This document shows, piece by piece, positions 34,866-46,700 of a stretch of 64,000 nucleotides of DNA. Each line of letters starts with the position of its first letter. The first letter of the stretch is position 1. Origin of the DNA: Chlorops oryzae (lineage: Eukaryota; Arthropoda; Insecta; Diptera; Chloropidae); contig CM035808.1 of assembly GCA_020466095.1 (NCBI GenBank), positions 38,910,395 to 38,974,394 on the forward strand, in the 5' to 3' direction. Both the position numbers and the translations under genes were made by a program. The notes under the pieces were generated by a model. That model worked only from the letters and a program-made list of their open reading frames with translations. It made no database searches and had not been told where the DNA came from.

Positions 34866-35419
34866 TGTCATGTTCAGACGGCACCATGAATTACGTAATT
34901 CGCCCCTCATTCGTAATTCACAGCCGAATCACGTTGTGAATAACGTAATTCGCCATATAAAATTTGACAAGCTGAACAACCTCATTCGAACGTAATTCAC
35001 TTTGAATTACGATCCGAATTACGATAAAATCAGTGCCTTCCCTAAATTTTATCGGAATTTATCGAAACTAGAAGAAGGAATCAGCAAGAAAAGAAATACT
35101 CCCAGGCAGAATTTATTGCATTCATGACATAAGAGATCAATTAGTGCTCTTTCCAATGTCATTCTTGTACAAAATATCATGAAAATAAGAGCTGGCTACA
35201 ACAGACCATTCTTCAAAAGAAATTTTCATGGTCAAAAGAATTTTTTACTTATATTGAGACAGTTTCATTACATTGGAATTGGTGAAATTTTCGACTGGGT
35301 TGTTGCTTTTCACACAAAACGTCAAAAACGAATTACGAATCTTTCGTCTGAACGGGTTAATTCGCATTTGTAATTCATGGAGCCAATTACTTAATTCATA
35401 ATGCCGTCTGAACATGACA
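34866..35419. mobile_element. MITE with TGTCATGTTCAGACGGCA ends and TAA target duplication
   Basis: TGTCATGTTCAGACGGCA at the left recurs inverted at the right (TGCCGTCTGAACATGACA), and TAA flanks both sides (34863-34865, 35420-35422). Many AATTACGTAATTC-type palindromes lie just inside each end. 554 bp, no transposase frame. The TTCAGACG word is shared with the arms of 22441-22573. Confidence 0.8.
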
Positions 35420-35422
35420 TAA

Positions 35423-35914
35423 GAAAAGAATACGTTACAATTTTTCAAAGAGAATCCTTTTATTTCAAATTTGTTTGCCGTAGAGTGTGGACATGTAGAA
35501 AATAGTTAAAATTTTGAATATTTTCAAAGGTAATGACTTTATAGTAATTGGTTATTTTGATTAAAAATAATTTTGATTACTATTCATTTTTGCAGACTTG
35601 AAGCGCAAATATAACAAAAAATGAGGAAAAATAAAATTTTTGTAATTTTGTTGGTTGTTCAAAAAGTTATAGGCCTTTTTCTGTTTGGAGATAATTTATT
35701 TCAGCACCAATATGATGGATCAAAACAACTCAAAGCTTCGCCTGGTTCAACAACTCACCATCACCTTTCGTTTTGAGTCGAAAATAATGGTATTAGACAG
35801 CAGGTTAAAATTCGGGGCTGAGAGGGTTAAGACCTTGCTTGGCGCTATGACTCTCGCTGTTAGTACAACATGTTGCGAAAGTCACGGTTGCGCCTTTTGA
35901 TGGCCAAGTCTTCA
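35423..35914. other. AT-rich stretch, nothing recognised
   Basis: Short frames only (71 codons at 35685-35900, no domain). Confidence 0.4.
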
Positions 35915-36215
35915 GGTAGAAACACTCACGCACTGCGCCACAGTGCCATCTGTCACATAGAAATCAAAATGTATGAAAATTTATGAAAGCAGACACTCAA
36001 AAAATTAGCATGGCATAGCGTTCTAAAGATTTTAGATTTCTATGCTAATTTGACAGCTGTAGTGCTGCCATTGTTTGGAGACTTGCACTGAAACTTGCAT
36101 TGTTTGGAGAGCTGCCCTTTCTAGTTCATTTTCATAATATTTTGCTGTGCGTCACTGTTTACTACAAATTTTCTCTATGCCATGCCATGCGCCGCAGTGC
36201 GTGAGTGTTTCTACC
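35915..36215. mobile_element. MITE with GGTAGAAACACTCACGCACT ends
   Basis: GGTAGAAACACTCACGCACT at 35915 recurs inverted as AGTGCGTGAGTGTTTCTACC ending at 36215. Internally, TTGTTTGGAGA occurs twice. 301 bp, non-coding. No clear target duplication was found. Confidence 0.7.
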
Positions 36216-36405
36216 TTTATACAGATTGAGAGGTTAATTGGCCGTCCACATTAACATTTTCCCCCCTTGCAATGCTACTGCAACCAACCTCCAACAAACC
36301 GTCACGGAGGATTTTGTTTTACTTCAATCTGTAATTAAATAAGGGACAGTTTATCTCAGATTACAGAATATTATTCTTAAGAGAGTGATTTCAGAAGTCA
36401 ATTTA

Positions 36406-36535
36406 TATGCCTGCCACACGTAGATCGAAATTGCTTAATATCAGAACAAAATTGAAATTGCCTCAATTTCAAATGTCAAATTTGTTCTGAAATTTTTTGA
36501 AATTGCTCAATTTCGATCTACGTGTGGCAGGCATA
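36406..36535. mobile_element. Hairpin MITE (arms TATGCCTGCCACACGTAGAT), TTA target duplication
   Basis: TATGCCTGCCACACGTAGAT and its reverse complement ATCTACGTGTGGCAGGCATA form perfect arms of about 28 bases. TTA flanks both sides (36403-36405, 36536-36538). The core matches 22441-22573. 130 bp, lying about 250 bases upstream of the Aladin start codon. Confidence 0.8.
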
Positions 36536-36781
36536 TTAATTCAATTCAATTCAAGGTTGTTTTTTGTTTTTTATCCAAAAACAACAAAACGCTGCTCTCT
36601 CTATCCGTTACTACGTCATAGCTAAAAAAAAGTGATATCCAAGTGGCGCAACCTTGTTTTCTTCTCTCACGGCGGTACCAGCTGTTAAGGGTCATGTTTC
36701 GCGCTTTTTTTTTTTGTTAACGAAGTGTCGTTTAAACTTTTAAGCCGTCTTTAAATGCTGTTTCATATATAACTCATTAAA

Positions 36782-38736
36782 ATGCAAAGTTTTGTCCAAG
36801 ATCATAGTGTTCTCTCTGTTGTACCGCAAAGGGAATTTCCAGGGAACATTAGTTTGGTAAGTATGAACCAATAGAGATTGTGAAGTCACTGAATGAAACC
36901 AATCTTACAGAGCGATCCTTACCCTAAAATTAATCTGACGTCCGAGATTCACAACATTCCTTGTGGACGCAATACCACCTTTCAATTTGACACATGCACC
37001 AGTGTCTTGCGGCCAGTAAATGAAGGGTCATTGAAACGCATATTTCGCACATACTTCGAATCCGGAATCATCGAAGCATTGAATGTAGCAAGAGACATTA
37101 AAACTGAGTCCAATCATTTCATCATTTCCGTAGCCGAATACACCCATCGAACTCTGCAATACTTAAATAAATTGAAAGAGAAACTTTTTATGCGCAAATA
37201 TGGTTTGGAACACATCGCCGAATATGCAGAAACCAGGTAAAAAAAATTGATTTAAATCTCTTTTTTTTTGTATTTTAAGTTCAGTTGGTGAAGTATAATT
37301 GATGAACTTTTATTATTAAGAGACTGGAATCGTTCGTTTGTACGCTGTATGGCATGGCATCCTCATGTTTTTAAAATTGCAATAGCCGGATCCGATGACA
37401 TTATACGAATTTACACGGATGACCTTATTCAAAATCCAAATGTTTTGAAGGTTAGTGTCCAAAAGCTCTAATCATATATTCCTTTGACCAACAAAGATCA
37501 CTCTATGGTTATTTTTCATTCCATTAGAGCATGTTACAAAAATCTATAACATCAATGGCATGGCGACCCTTGACTGTTGGCGAATTAGCGGTAGGATGCG
37601 CAAAAGGAGTGTATCTTTGGACAATGGAAAATACCCATAACCATATCACACGAGCGTCACTGCAAGAAACGCTTTTAAGTCAGTAAGTTTCAAAAAATGT
37701 AAAGTTTTTAAAAATATTGTTTCTAGTTATGTCTCTCGTTGATAGACCTAATCATTGTCCTGTAACATCGTTAGCTTGGAGTGAAAATGGTACTCTCTTG
37801 GCTACAACATCTATAAGTGATTCGAACGTGCTCATTTGGAATGTTGACAAAGGAAAAAATACAGCGTTACGACGCATAGCACCTGCTTGTACGTTTTTGA
37901 AATGGTCGCCGGATGATCTCGTCATATTTTGCGCAACAGCCTACAAAGCATTTCGAATTTGGCATATCCAAAACGCGTGTAGCCCAGAGCACTGGATACT
38001 TAACGATGGTCGAATTCAGTCGGCTTGTTGGTCGCCCTGTGGAACTGTATTACTATTTGTAACTACGCAAGATTCAAATCTATATCGTTTGCAGTATCGC
38101 AAAGAACTTGTGTTTAACAGTAAGTTTTATACATTATATTTGACTTGAATTAACTTCAAAGGCGGTACTGCGTGGCTTATCGATTCGTCCACAGTAATGT
38201 ACGAATTGTCTTTTAAGCTCACTGCCGAGAATAAGAAGGGAAGTACCTTTCAATTGTAGCTACAGGTAAGCTTACGCGCAAGTTTAGCGTTGAGCTTGTA
38301 TAATGCTGCACACAGTAATTGATATTCATTTGTTATTGAAATTTTGCTTTATTTTTCAAATATTCTTTAAAAATACTGAAAACTAATTTACTTTACAGCG
38401 AATACAATGGAAAAAAGTGTATTCCCTATAGCTGATCTTTCCAAACGCACTGTTGGCACTCATGAAGTTGGCGGAATACCGCAGAGCGTTGTTTGGGATC
38501 CACATGGTCGCTTTGTAGCAGTTTCTTTTAAAGACACGGCCTGCATAGCGGTTTTTGCAACTAGCTTACAACTTCATAATCTACACTTGGCCCCAGCTTT
38601 CTTTATATCTGGAATCGGAGCGGAATTTCCCGGTTGCATTTGCTTTCAAAGTTGCAATAAATCAAATAAGGAGGCTATATTATCTATTGGCTGGTCTAGT
38701 GGTCGTCTCCAATTCTGTCCTTTGGCACACCATTGA
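36782..38736 (+). CDS. Aladin: Aladin (AAAS), WD-repeat nucleoporin, six exons
   Basis: Exons: 36782-36856, 36911-37236, 37321-37450, 37528-37678, 37727-38119, 38399-38736. Together they encode 470 residues without a stop. Phases are consistent at every junction, including the split Arg codon AG|A between exons 2 and 3 and A|CG between exons 5 and 6. The product aligns along its length with animal Aladin by recall: an N-terminal region, then DWNRSFVRCMAWHPH, MAWRPLTVGELAVGC, HCPVTSLAWSENG, LKWSPDD, ACWSPCGTVLLFV, ADLSKRT, VVWDPHGRFVAV and LSIGWSSGRLQFCPL, which are WD-repeat blades. Aladin sits in the nuclear pore complex, held by the membrane nucleoporin NDC1, and has roles in nuclear import and spindle assembly. 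The start ATG follows TTAAA, a reasonable fly context. The exon 4 donor choice is unusual (see findings). Confidence 0.93.
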
Positions 38737-38800
38737 CCGTTTCTTTTGAAATTATGGCGGCAAGCTCAATATGCTACTACATCAAATACATTTTGTGATG

Positions 38801-38806
38801 AATAAA
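38801..38806 (+). promoter_or_regulatory. Aladin: AATAAA polyadenylation signal of Aladin
   Basis: AATAAA 64 bases after the Aladin stop codon, followed by AT-rich sequence. Confidence 0.65.
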
Positions 38807-38829
38807 AATAATTTTATATTGCCTCTATA

Positions 38830-40766
38830 TCTGGGTACGAGTGGACTTCTTTTATATGACCTTCAAAATAAGTTGAACTGCACATCCATCGGTGTCGCCT
38901 TTAAAACGCCGTTAGCTACGGTTCCACTTCTTCATTAGCGCTAGTGAATACCTAATGAGAAGTGGCTCCATTACTTAAGCGGTTAGATGGCTGGAATTCG
39001 ATAAAAATTTGTCCACATCTTGGAACGTATATTTCGTATGTGCAACGGATTGCAAAGGACGTCTAATGTTAACCCTTTCACCCCTACTGGCACAATACGT
39101 CCCAACAGTTTTCAACTCTTCATAACTTCTATCTCGACATCCATATTTCAAATATCAATGGCTGACAATCTATGTGTGAAATTAACATCAGTCGACTCCG
39201 TAAGCTGACGTCTATACAATGAACGTTCTCCACACAGAAATATTTCAACTCTTCATAAGCTTCTCGTTCACTTTCAGTTACGGTAATATTTCTTAAAATA
39301 AATTTCATATAATCCCAAGTAATTTGGTCCCTGAACAATTCTATGTGGTGAAATTAACATATATATGTGGTGAAAAACATGTATGTTGACAGAATGCTGA
39401 AGTGTACCTATATAAAAAGTCATCGAAATTTCCGGTATAGCGCAACTTCGGCCAAAATTACTGTACCCACACTTACTACGTGGTACACCACAACACTCGG
39501 CTTATGGCGTGGTTCACACAGTTGAACTTTTTCCACACAATTGCAAACATGTCTAACCTATAAAAAGTCATCGAAATTTCCGGACGTGCTTATAAGTTTT
39601 CTGTCGTCTTTTCCATATATTGGCTATTTTGTCCCAATATGGTTTTAAATGGGATATATTGTCCCAATATTATTTTTTAATGGAATTTATTTCCCCAATA
39701 TATCTATTTTATGGGATTAGAAAAAAATTTTCTGCTTTCTCTTGCTACAATGGGAAATAATGTCCCACCTAAAAACTTTATTGGGATAATATACCCCAGG
39801 TAAGGATTACAGACTTTTGATGTACACTAAACATCATATAGACAATATCAACTATCATAGATTGGGCAGTGAATTGCTACTTCTATTTACGAATAGATTT
39901 TGCGCAGCAAATAACATAGACATACTTTGGTGATACCTAATTGAAAAATTCATTTTATGGATACCCAAGATTGTGTTACAACTTTGAAAAACCGAAATAA
40001 AAGCTCCTGATGACAATATAGTTAATATTCTTCTATTCAGATAAACTATCTGGGATCCATTCTATAACACTATGAATCTTTGATATTAACCAGTTCATGA
40101 TAAGATTTTCGTTTACTTTCGAAATAAAAAAAGATATGGTAAATTTCTTGTTGAACATTAAAAGCTTGGGTCCGATTTAAAACGATTATGAAACATAATA
40201 ACGGCTTAGACATTTCAGTTTCCTATGAAAAAGTATAAGATTCAATACATCTTACACTTTGCCATTAAAAATATCAAATAACTTGTATGAATAGAGTGAT
40301 TCTATAAATCTTACAATGTTACAGAAATAATAACTGCATCAAAGCTATACAATCTTCATATTCACTTAGGAGGTGTTGCTTTGAAATTGGCAACTGATCT
40401 AAGGTCGGCAAAAGGGCCGTTCTCAAAGCATTATAATTTTTTTAAATAAACTTAAAATTTTGTTTTTTACTATAGAACTAAAGGTTTTTGAAACTGGAGG
40501 AAATTTTTGGTACTTTTTGATTTTTTTGGATACTCTGTTATTCAATACTAATTTAATTGAAAATACTTTGTCTTTTTTCAAGTACAATATAGGAAGGGCA
40601 CATTAGGTTTAAGAGCTTAACAATAAATAAAAAGATCGCATTGACAGAGAAAATCACATTGCATATCTATTCAAATGAAACTTTTTAAATAATCACTTTT
40701 TGGTTTCACTTATATAAATTGTTCCACAGTTTCATTGCAAATTGGCATTAAAATTTTAACTATATA
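38830..40766. other. Convergent intergenic stretch between Aladin and MROH1
   Basis: The two genes point toward each other. No exon seen. A small tandem repeat (period about 30 bases, three units with GTCCCAATAT) lies at 39625-39715. Confidence 0.5.
39625..39715. repeat. Short tandem repeat, 30-base period, three units
   Basis: GTCCCAATAT occurs at 39631 and 39661 and TCCCCAATAT at about 39691, each followed by a T-rich stretch and ATGG. The copies have diverged by substitutions. Confidence 0.6.
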
Positions 40767-40772
40767 TTTATT
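40767..40772 (-). promoter_or_regulatory. Mroh1: AATAAA overlapping the MROH1 stop codon
   Basis: On the minus strand the sequence reads GATATTTAAATAAATATATAG; the AATAAA begins at the last base of the TAA stop. Whether it is used is unknown; a further downstream signal is possible. Confidence 0.4.
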
Positions 40773-43700
40773 TAAATATCGCCATAAAAGTATCCAAGCG
40801 CGTTTGCCGCTTTGATGCGTACAAAATGGTTATCATCCTTTAGCAATAAAGCAATCTTGTGGCCCACAGACTCAGTTTGCGTATTGCGCTCAGAAAGGTA
40901 GTTGTTAAGTATACCTGAAATCACATCAAGTTACATATGAAAATTTTCTTTTTAACCCTTTGAGACGCGGCGTGACTTATAAGGGACAAGAGGCTTATCA
41001 GATTTTAATGCTATCGGTTTGGGAGTGTGTCTGAAAGGGTTAAATGAAGTTAAATGCTTTTTATGGTTTTCATTAGTGATGCCACGAATATTCGGCCACT
41101 ATTCGGTATTCGGCCTATTCGGCGTCATTTTTCAGTATTCGGTATTCGGCCGAATAGTTAAAATATTCGGCCGAATACCGAATAGTAGAAATAACTTATT
41201 AAAAAAATCAACACTAACTACAAATTAAATTTTTCTCACAATAACGTAAAAAAATTTAATTAACGGAACTAAAAATACAGCAGATTTGCATTTTATTCTT
41301 TAGAAATATTAAACGTACGCTAGCTTCTTCTAAATTTTCTTCGAAACATTATAAACAGTGGGCAAATTTTTCAGCGGCAGCTTTTGCCTTGACTCCAGCT
41401 AGTCGCGAGGAGGCCCAAGCTGTCTTTGCTACGTGCGAATATTCGGTTGCCGAATATTCGTTATTCGGCCGAGAGGTTGACCGAATATTCGGTATTCGGC
41501 CAAATTCACTATTCGGGGCATCATGTTTTCATAGAGATTCCTACAGGGTTTAATAAGTTTTGCGGTTCGATAAGAAAAGCACATTTTTATGGTTTGAAAT
41601 ACACCTTATAGTTCAGTATTGTGGACCAGTTTGGAATCAGACCCAAACTAGACTAGTTTTAATCAGTTTTTTGGAAAAATTTTATCCCAAAATTTGTAGA
41701 GTTTTTCACTTATTCTATATATAAACGTTCATCGAAATCGGACGTCATGAATTTTTCGAATTTTTTGGGTTTTTGGTCCAGAACTCTCTGAACTTCCTCT
41801 AACCCCGTAAATTTTTTTTTTTTTGGGTTAATGTCTTTTAATTTCTCAATATACCACTGTGGCAAATATAACTATTATCAAAGCATTCTTTCTCTCGACA
41901 AGCCCCTTATGTTACTCCAAAAATACAGCCATGAACACATAAATAGCACAAAATGGAAGTTGATTTTATTTGTGAATTTCTTGCTACATAAAACGTAATA
42001 GTTGCAACTTTTTCGTTATCCACTGTAGTTTTGGAACATCTAGCTTCTGATGAACTAGATTTTGTACCGGTATCACTGCATTGTTTTTGTAAATTGTTTT
42101 TTTGTTAAATTAGTATGTTTTTGCTTGGACAGTAAAATAGCACAACCTACTTAAAACAGCCTTGAAATTTTTTCCTTATTCCCAAATTTGTTTCTTTTGG
42201 TGAATTTTTGTATCTAACTGCTTTTCAAACATTTTGGAAAATAAAAATATATCTGTAACTGATTGTATGACAGAGAAAAGGCGAAACTTTTCCACATAAC
42301 TTATTGATGACTAAAAGTCTACTGAAATTGCCCAAATGTAAACCGATCACGAAAACTGGCTTATAAATCCACTAAATCCTTCATAAAGAACATATATCTG
42401 GTTGACTGAAACAAGAAGAAGGAGCTTTGTGGGAGGAAAACAGATAAAACTGTAGATAGGGCTATTATCCAAAAGGCAAAGAAAGATATTTTTGTGTCAT
42501 TTCGTGACAATGCGAATGAAATTAACTCTGAATTCGTACTAAACTTATCAAACAGGTTTGTCCCAAGACCCTATGCGAAGTAATATTGGCTGGACGCACG
42601 ATCTGGAAGAAGAGGCACCTATCCAAAACAAACATTGCCATGCATTCAGTTTGTGCTAACACATGTTTCTTAAGTTAGCTCTACCTGGGGAAAATACTAA
42701 GGAGTGGTGAAGAAGAAGTGAAGAAGACACCATTTTTCTTCTGTTTTACTACTTCACAGCATTTTTTTCCGAGGTAAAGCTAACTTTTGATACATTAGTG
42801 CTAACGAGAAATTAATGCATGGCAATATTTTTTTAGGTAGGGCCGGATTCCCCCTAAATTGTGCTTCCAGCCAACTTATCTACCCATAAGAGTCTTCAGA
42901 CAAATCTGTTTGATAAATTTGGTCAGAATTCGGAGTTGATTTCATTCGCATTATCGCGATATGGCCTGAAAGGATTGTTCTTTGACTCTCGGATAACAGC
43001 CGTATCAACGGTTTTATCTATTTCCTCCCACATAGCTTACATTTTTTGTTTCAGTTTAGAAGATATAGACCCATTATTAATGAAAAAAGTCGTTATAAGC
43101 CAATTTTCGCGACCGGCTCCATATTTTGGCAATTTCAGCCGACTTTTTGCCACCAATAAAGATGGTGGAAAAATTTCACCTTTTCTCTGTCATAAAATAT
43201 TTTCCAGATATAATTTTATTTTCCAATAAGTTTGAAAAGCAGTTAAATACAAAAATTTACCAAAATAAACAAATTTGGGAATAAGGAAAAAATTTCAAGG
43301 CTATTTTAAGTAGGTTCTGCTATATTTACTGTCCAAGCAAAAACATACTAATTTAACAAAAAAAACGATTTACAAAAACAATGCAACGTGATACCGGTAC
43401 AAAATCTAGTTCATCAGAAGCTAGATGTTCCAAAGCTACAGTGGATAACGAAAAAGTTGCAACTATTACGTTTTATATATACAAGAAATTCACAAATAAA
43501 ATCAACTTCCATTTTGTGCTATTTATGTGTTCATGGCTGTATATAAGTATAATATTTTTTTTATATAAAGGTTCTAGTATACAAAAAAAAAAAACACTTT
43601 TTCAATAAATATTCAATAAGAAATTTTTAAAGAACACATCTTACCAATTACAATCGCAGCACTCCCACGTACTTCAGGCCAGGAGCTTCTCAATTTCGGT

Positions 43701-46700
43701 ATACATGAGTCAATGAAATCTTGAATATGGTCAAGAAGTTCGGTCGACTAGATTTGTAAATAAAGGACTTTAATGTAGCATTTCGGATACAAATAAAATA
43801 CTAAATGTCTTACAATAACTTTCACAAAATCCACCACGAAGGCGTTATAGTTTAATTGCCCATGATCGATCAGATGTCGTTGTGCCATTTCGTTTACTTT
43901 TTGTGCACCAATCAAGCTGCAAACTTTCCGCAGTGTTCCCTTACATGCCTATCAATTATATTCGGTTAACGAAAGTACATCCTATATTTCAAAATGATTA
44001 AAGTTTCTTTTCTTACTCTTATAATAGGTGCCTCGCCTTCACTTAGGTGCAGTATTAGTGGAAAGAAATTAGCAAATAATTGCTCTCTCAATGCTTCCGT
44101 TGAAGAATTCGGTGATACGGCGCCATCGTTTAGAGCCATTTTGGACTCACAAAGATCTCCAAAAAGTATAATAGCTGCCTCGCGTATTTCAACTGAATAA
44201 TTACTAAAGAATGGACGTATACGAATAGCCAGTGAAACATGAAATGACTCGACTCGATCACTGGGCAAAGCTTGCAATATACGCGATAGACCACGCATGC
44301 TCTCAAGTGGAATATTAATGAGACAGTCGCTGCAAAGTATGTAAAATAATTGGATAAAATTAAATTAAAAAAGACTATCTAGTTATAATTACCCAGGAGT
44401 GTCATCGATGCCCTTTAAAAGAGACGTAATCGCTATTTCTGTGTATTTCTCAATATCGTGTTCAGTCAAGTGGCCCACGAATCCAAGACCTTGTATACAC
44501 AAACCACGTACAATTGCATTAGGATCACTTAACGCTGAACTTAAGTGAAACATTATAACAGAGGATATTTCTCCATAAGGTTTTTGTGGAACCAAACGTG
44601 AAAATAGTCCAATAGCTGCTACACGTTGTCCATCATAAGGGGATGCGACATATTTACTCAGCGCTGTTATCACCTGCTTCATATTGCTCGAGCCTATTTG
44701 CAGCTGATTAACCAAACCGATCGCCATCGGAGTCAGTAGTTCAATGTAGTTTTTTAAGTCTGTGCTAGCAGCGAGATGCGTATGTACAGTTAGGACCGTT
44801 GAGATTTGTTCCATTTCAAGATTGTTTAGAAATGCTTGGAATGTCTCGAGCACAATCTGGCATGGATTTACTTTAATTGCGTCTTTATTGGGTATAAAGC
44901 CGAACTTCGATTTATTCGCTGTTCCATTGTTGGCATTATTTGAGGAGTTGCCCATCGTCGGAGAATTGCTTCGCAATCCGGTATGCATCGGTGGGGCTAG
45001 ATTGGTATATGTCGCAAGTGAGGTTAAAAGCATTGTAAAAAGTTCCGGGAATTTCTTTTTAAGTTCCTGTGGAATAAAAAAAAATTATTCGTGAACTGGA
45101 ATGTTCAAGTTTGGGACTTTGAACTATAGTATTTTTTTTTTACCTCGCATATATCTTTACACGACATCATTTCACGCAATGCGCAAAATATTGCAAAGGG
45201 ATGCACACTTGCGATTTTCTGACGCTCAGTTACTGGCTCATTTGGTTCGTAGAGGCAAGAAGCTGATAATATTTGCAAAAAGTTATCCAAAACGTTGCCC
45301 GTTAGTTCGCTGTCCATGCATAAAAGATTCCAATACTCTACGATGTTCCTTCATGGAAAAGCGTTCGAATATGAGGTCAGTTAAAATTGAGATATATTTA
45401 GGTATTTATTTTCATTTTTACTTACTCTTCATAAGGGAGCTTTTGTGATAAAATTTCAGCGCATACTAACTTCGGGTGATGCTTCGTCAGAGCCACCAAT
45501 GCCTTTAGAACACCAGACTTTGCACGATTTACTTCACATGTACGAATGGCCTTGAATAGAATTGAATTTATAAATTGTGAAAAAGAAATTCTTTTAAGTA
45601 AGCGTGATAAGCGGCTGTCCATTAATTACGTCAACAAAACTCACCAAATCGGCAAATCGGGTGCGAAAAAGTCTCACTGAAACTAAACTTAGAGGGGAGA
45701 GGGGGTTCAAAGCTGGAGAAAATATGTTGACGTAATTAATGGATGTCACCTAATTAGCTGTCCATTAATAACGTAAGATTTTTATACCTGTTTCCACGTT
45801 CGCGTCTTAAGTCTTTGCGCAGACATTTCTCTTATAAAAAGCGAGAGAGATAGAGCAAAAACTTAAGACGCGAACGTGAAAACAGTAATAAAAATTTTAC
45901 TCAATTAATGGACAGCCCCTAAACAAAAAATGTCTGAAAATATGAATATTTGGAGACAACTTACCATAAGGCTTTCTTTTATAAGATCCGGTATAGCATG
46001 GAATAGTTCTGAACCCTTTTGTTGTATAAAAAACTTTAAGACCACTGATGCACCGATTGCTGAACTTTGTTCTGGATCCTGTATTCCTTGTAAAAGCGTC
46101 TTACTGTGTTCAAAAAAAAAAAAAAAAAAAAAAAATTGAAAATGTTTTTTTTTTTAAATCTTTTTTCTGGGGCCAATTGCGACTCGAAATAAGCTATCGA
46201 ATCGCAATATAGAGTAAGGCCCCAGTTCCTCCTAAATCAACGAAAACTCACCTAAATTGTAAATATTGAAAGTTTGACATACGATTTGCAATGATCCTAG
46301 CAATATCACCGGCCAGAGTGTATATCATCTTCGGGTCATCGGTCGTAATATTTTCCTTTACCGTTTCAATTTCTTTAATCCAATCGGTCTCGCTATCCGC
46401 AATGGTCAGCGTATCATAAATACAAGAAATTTCTAGGGTCTTTTGTAGTATATCGACAGAAACCTGACGCACAGTGCCATTGGTGTCTATGCAGCGAGGT
46501 ACAATTTTACCGAGCATTTGTCCAGTTTGATTGAATTTTGATGGAGCTTCGCAGCCGAGTTTCATCGATTTTATGTATATGTCTAAGGTGTTGTTGAACA
46601 CGTGACTGGCACAGATTCGAACCTCCGAGTTACGATCACGCGTCCAGTCGTCCAAAATAGCAATGATCAAGTCTAGCGTTGACGGTGACGGTTCCATTTC

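Noticed and set aside
42861..43229. 122-codon frame inside the foldback-like element as a transposase
   Set aside because: No catalytic motif or recognised domain; too short.
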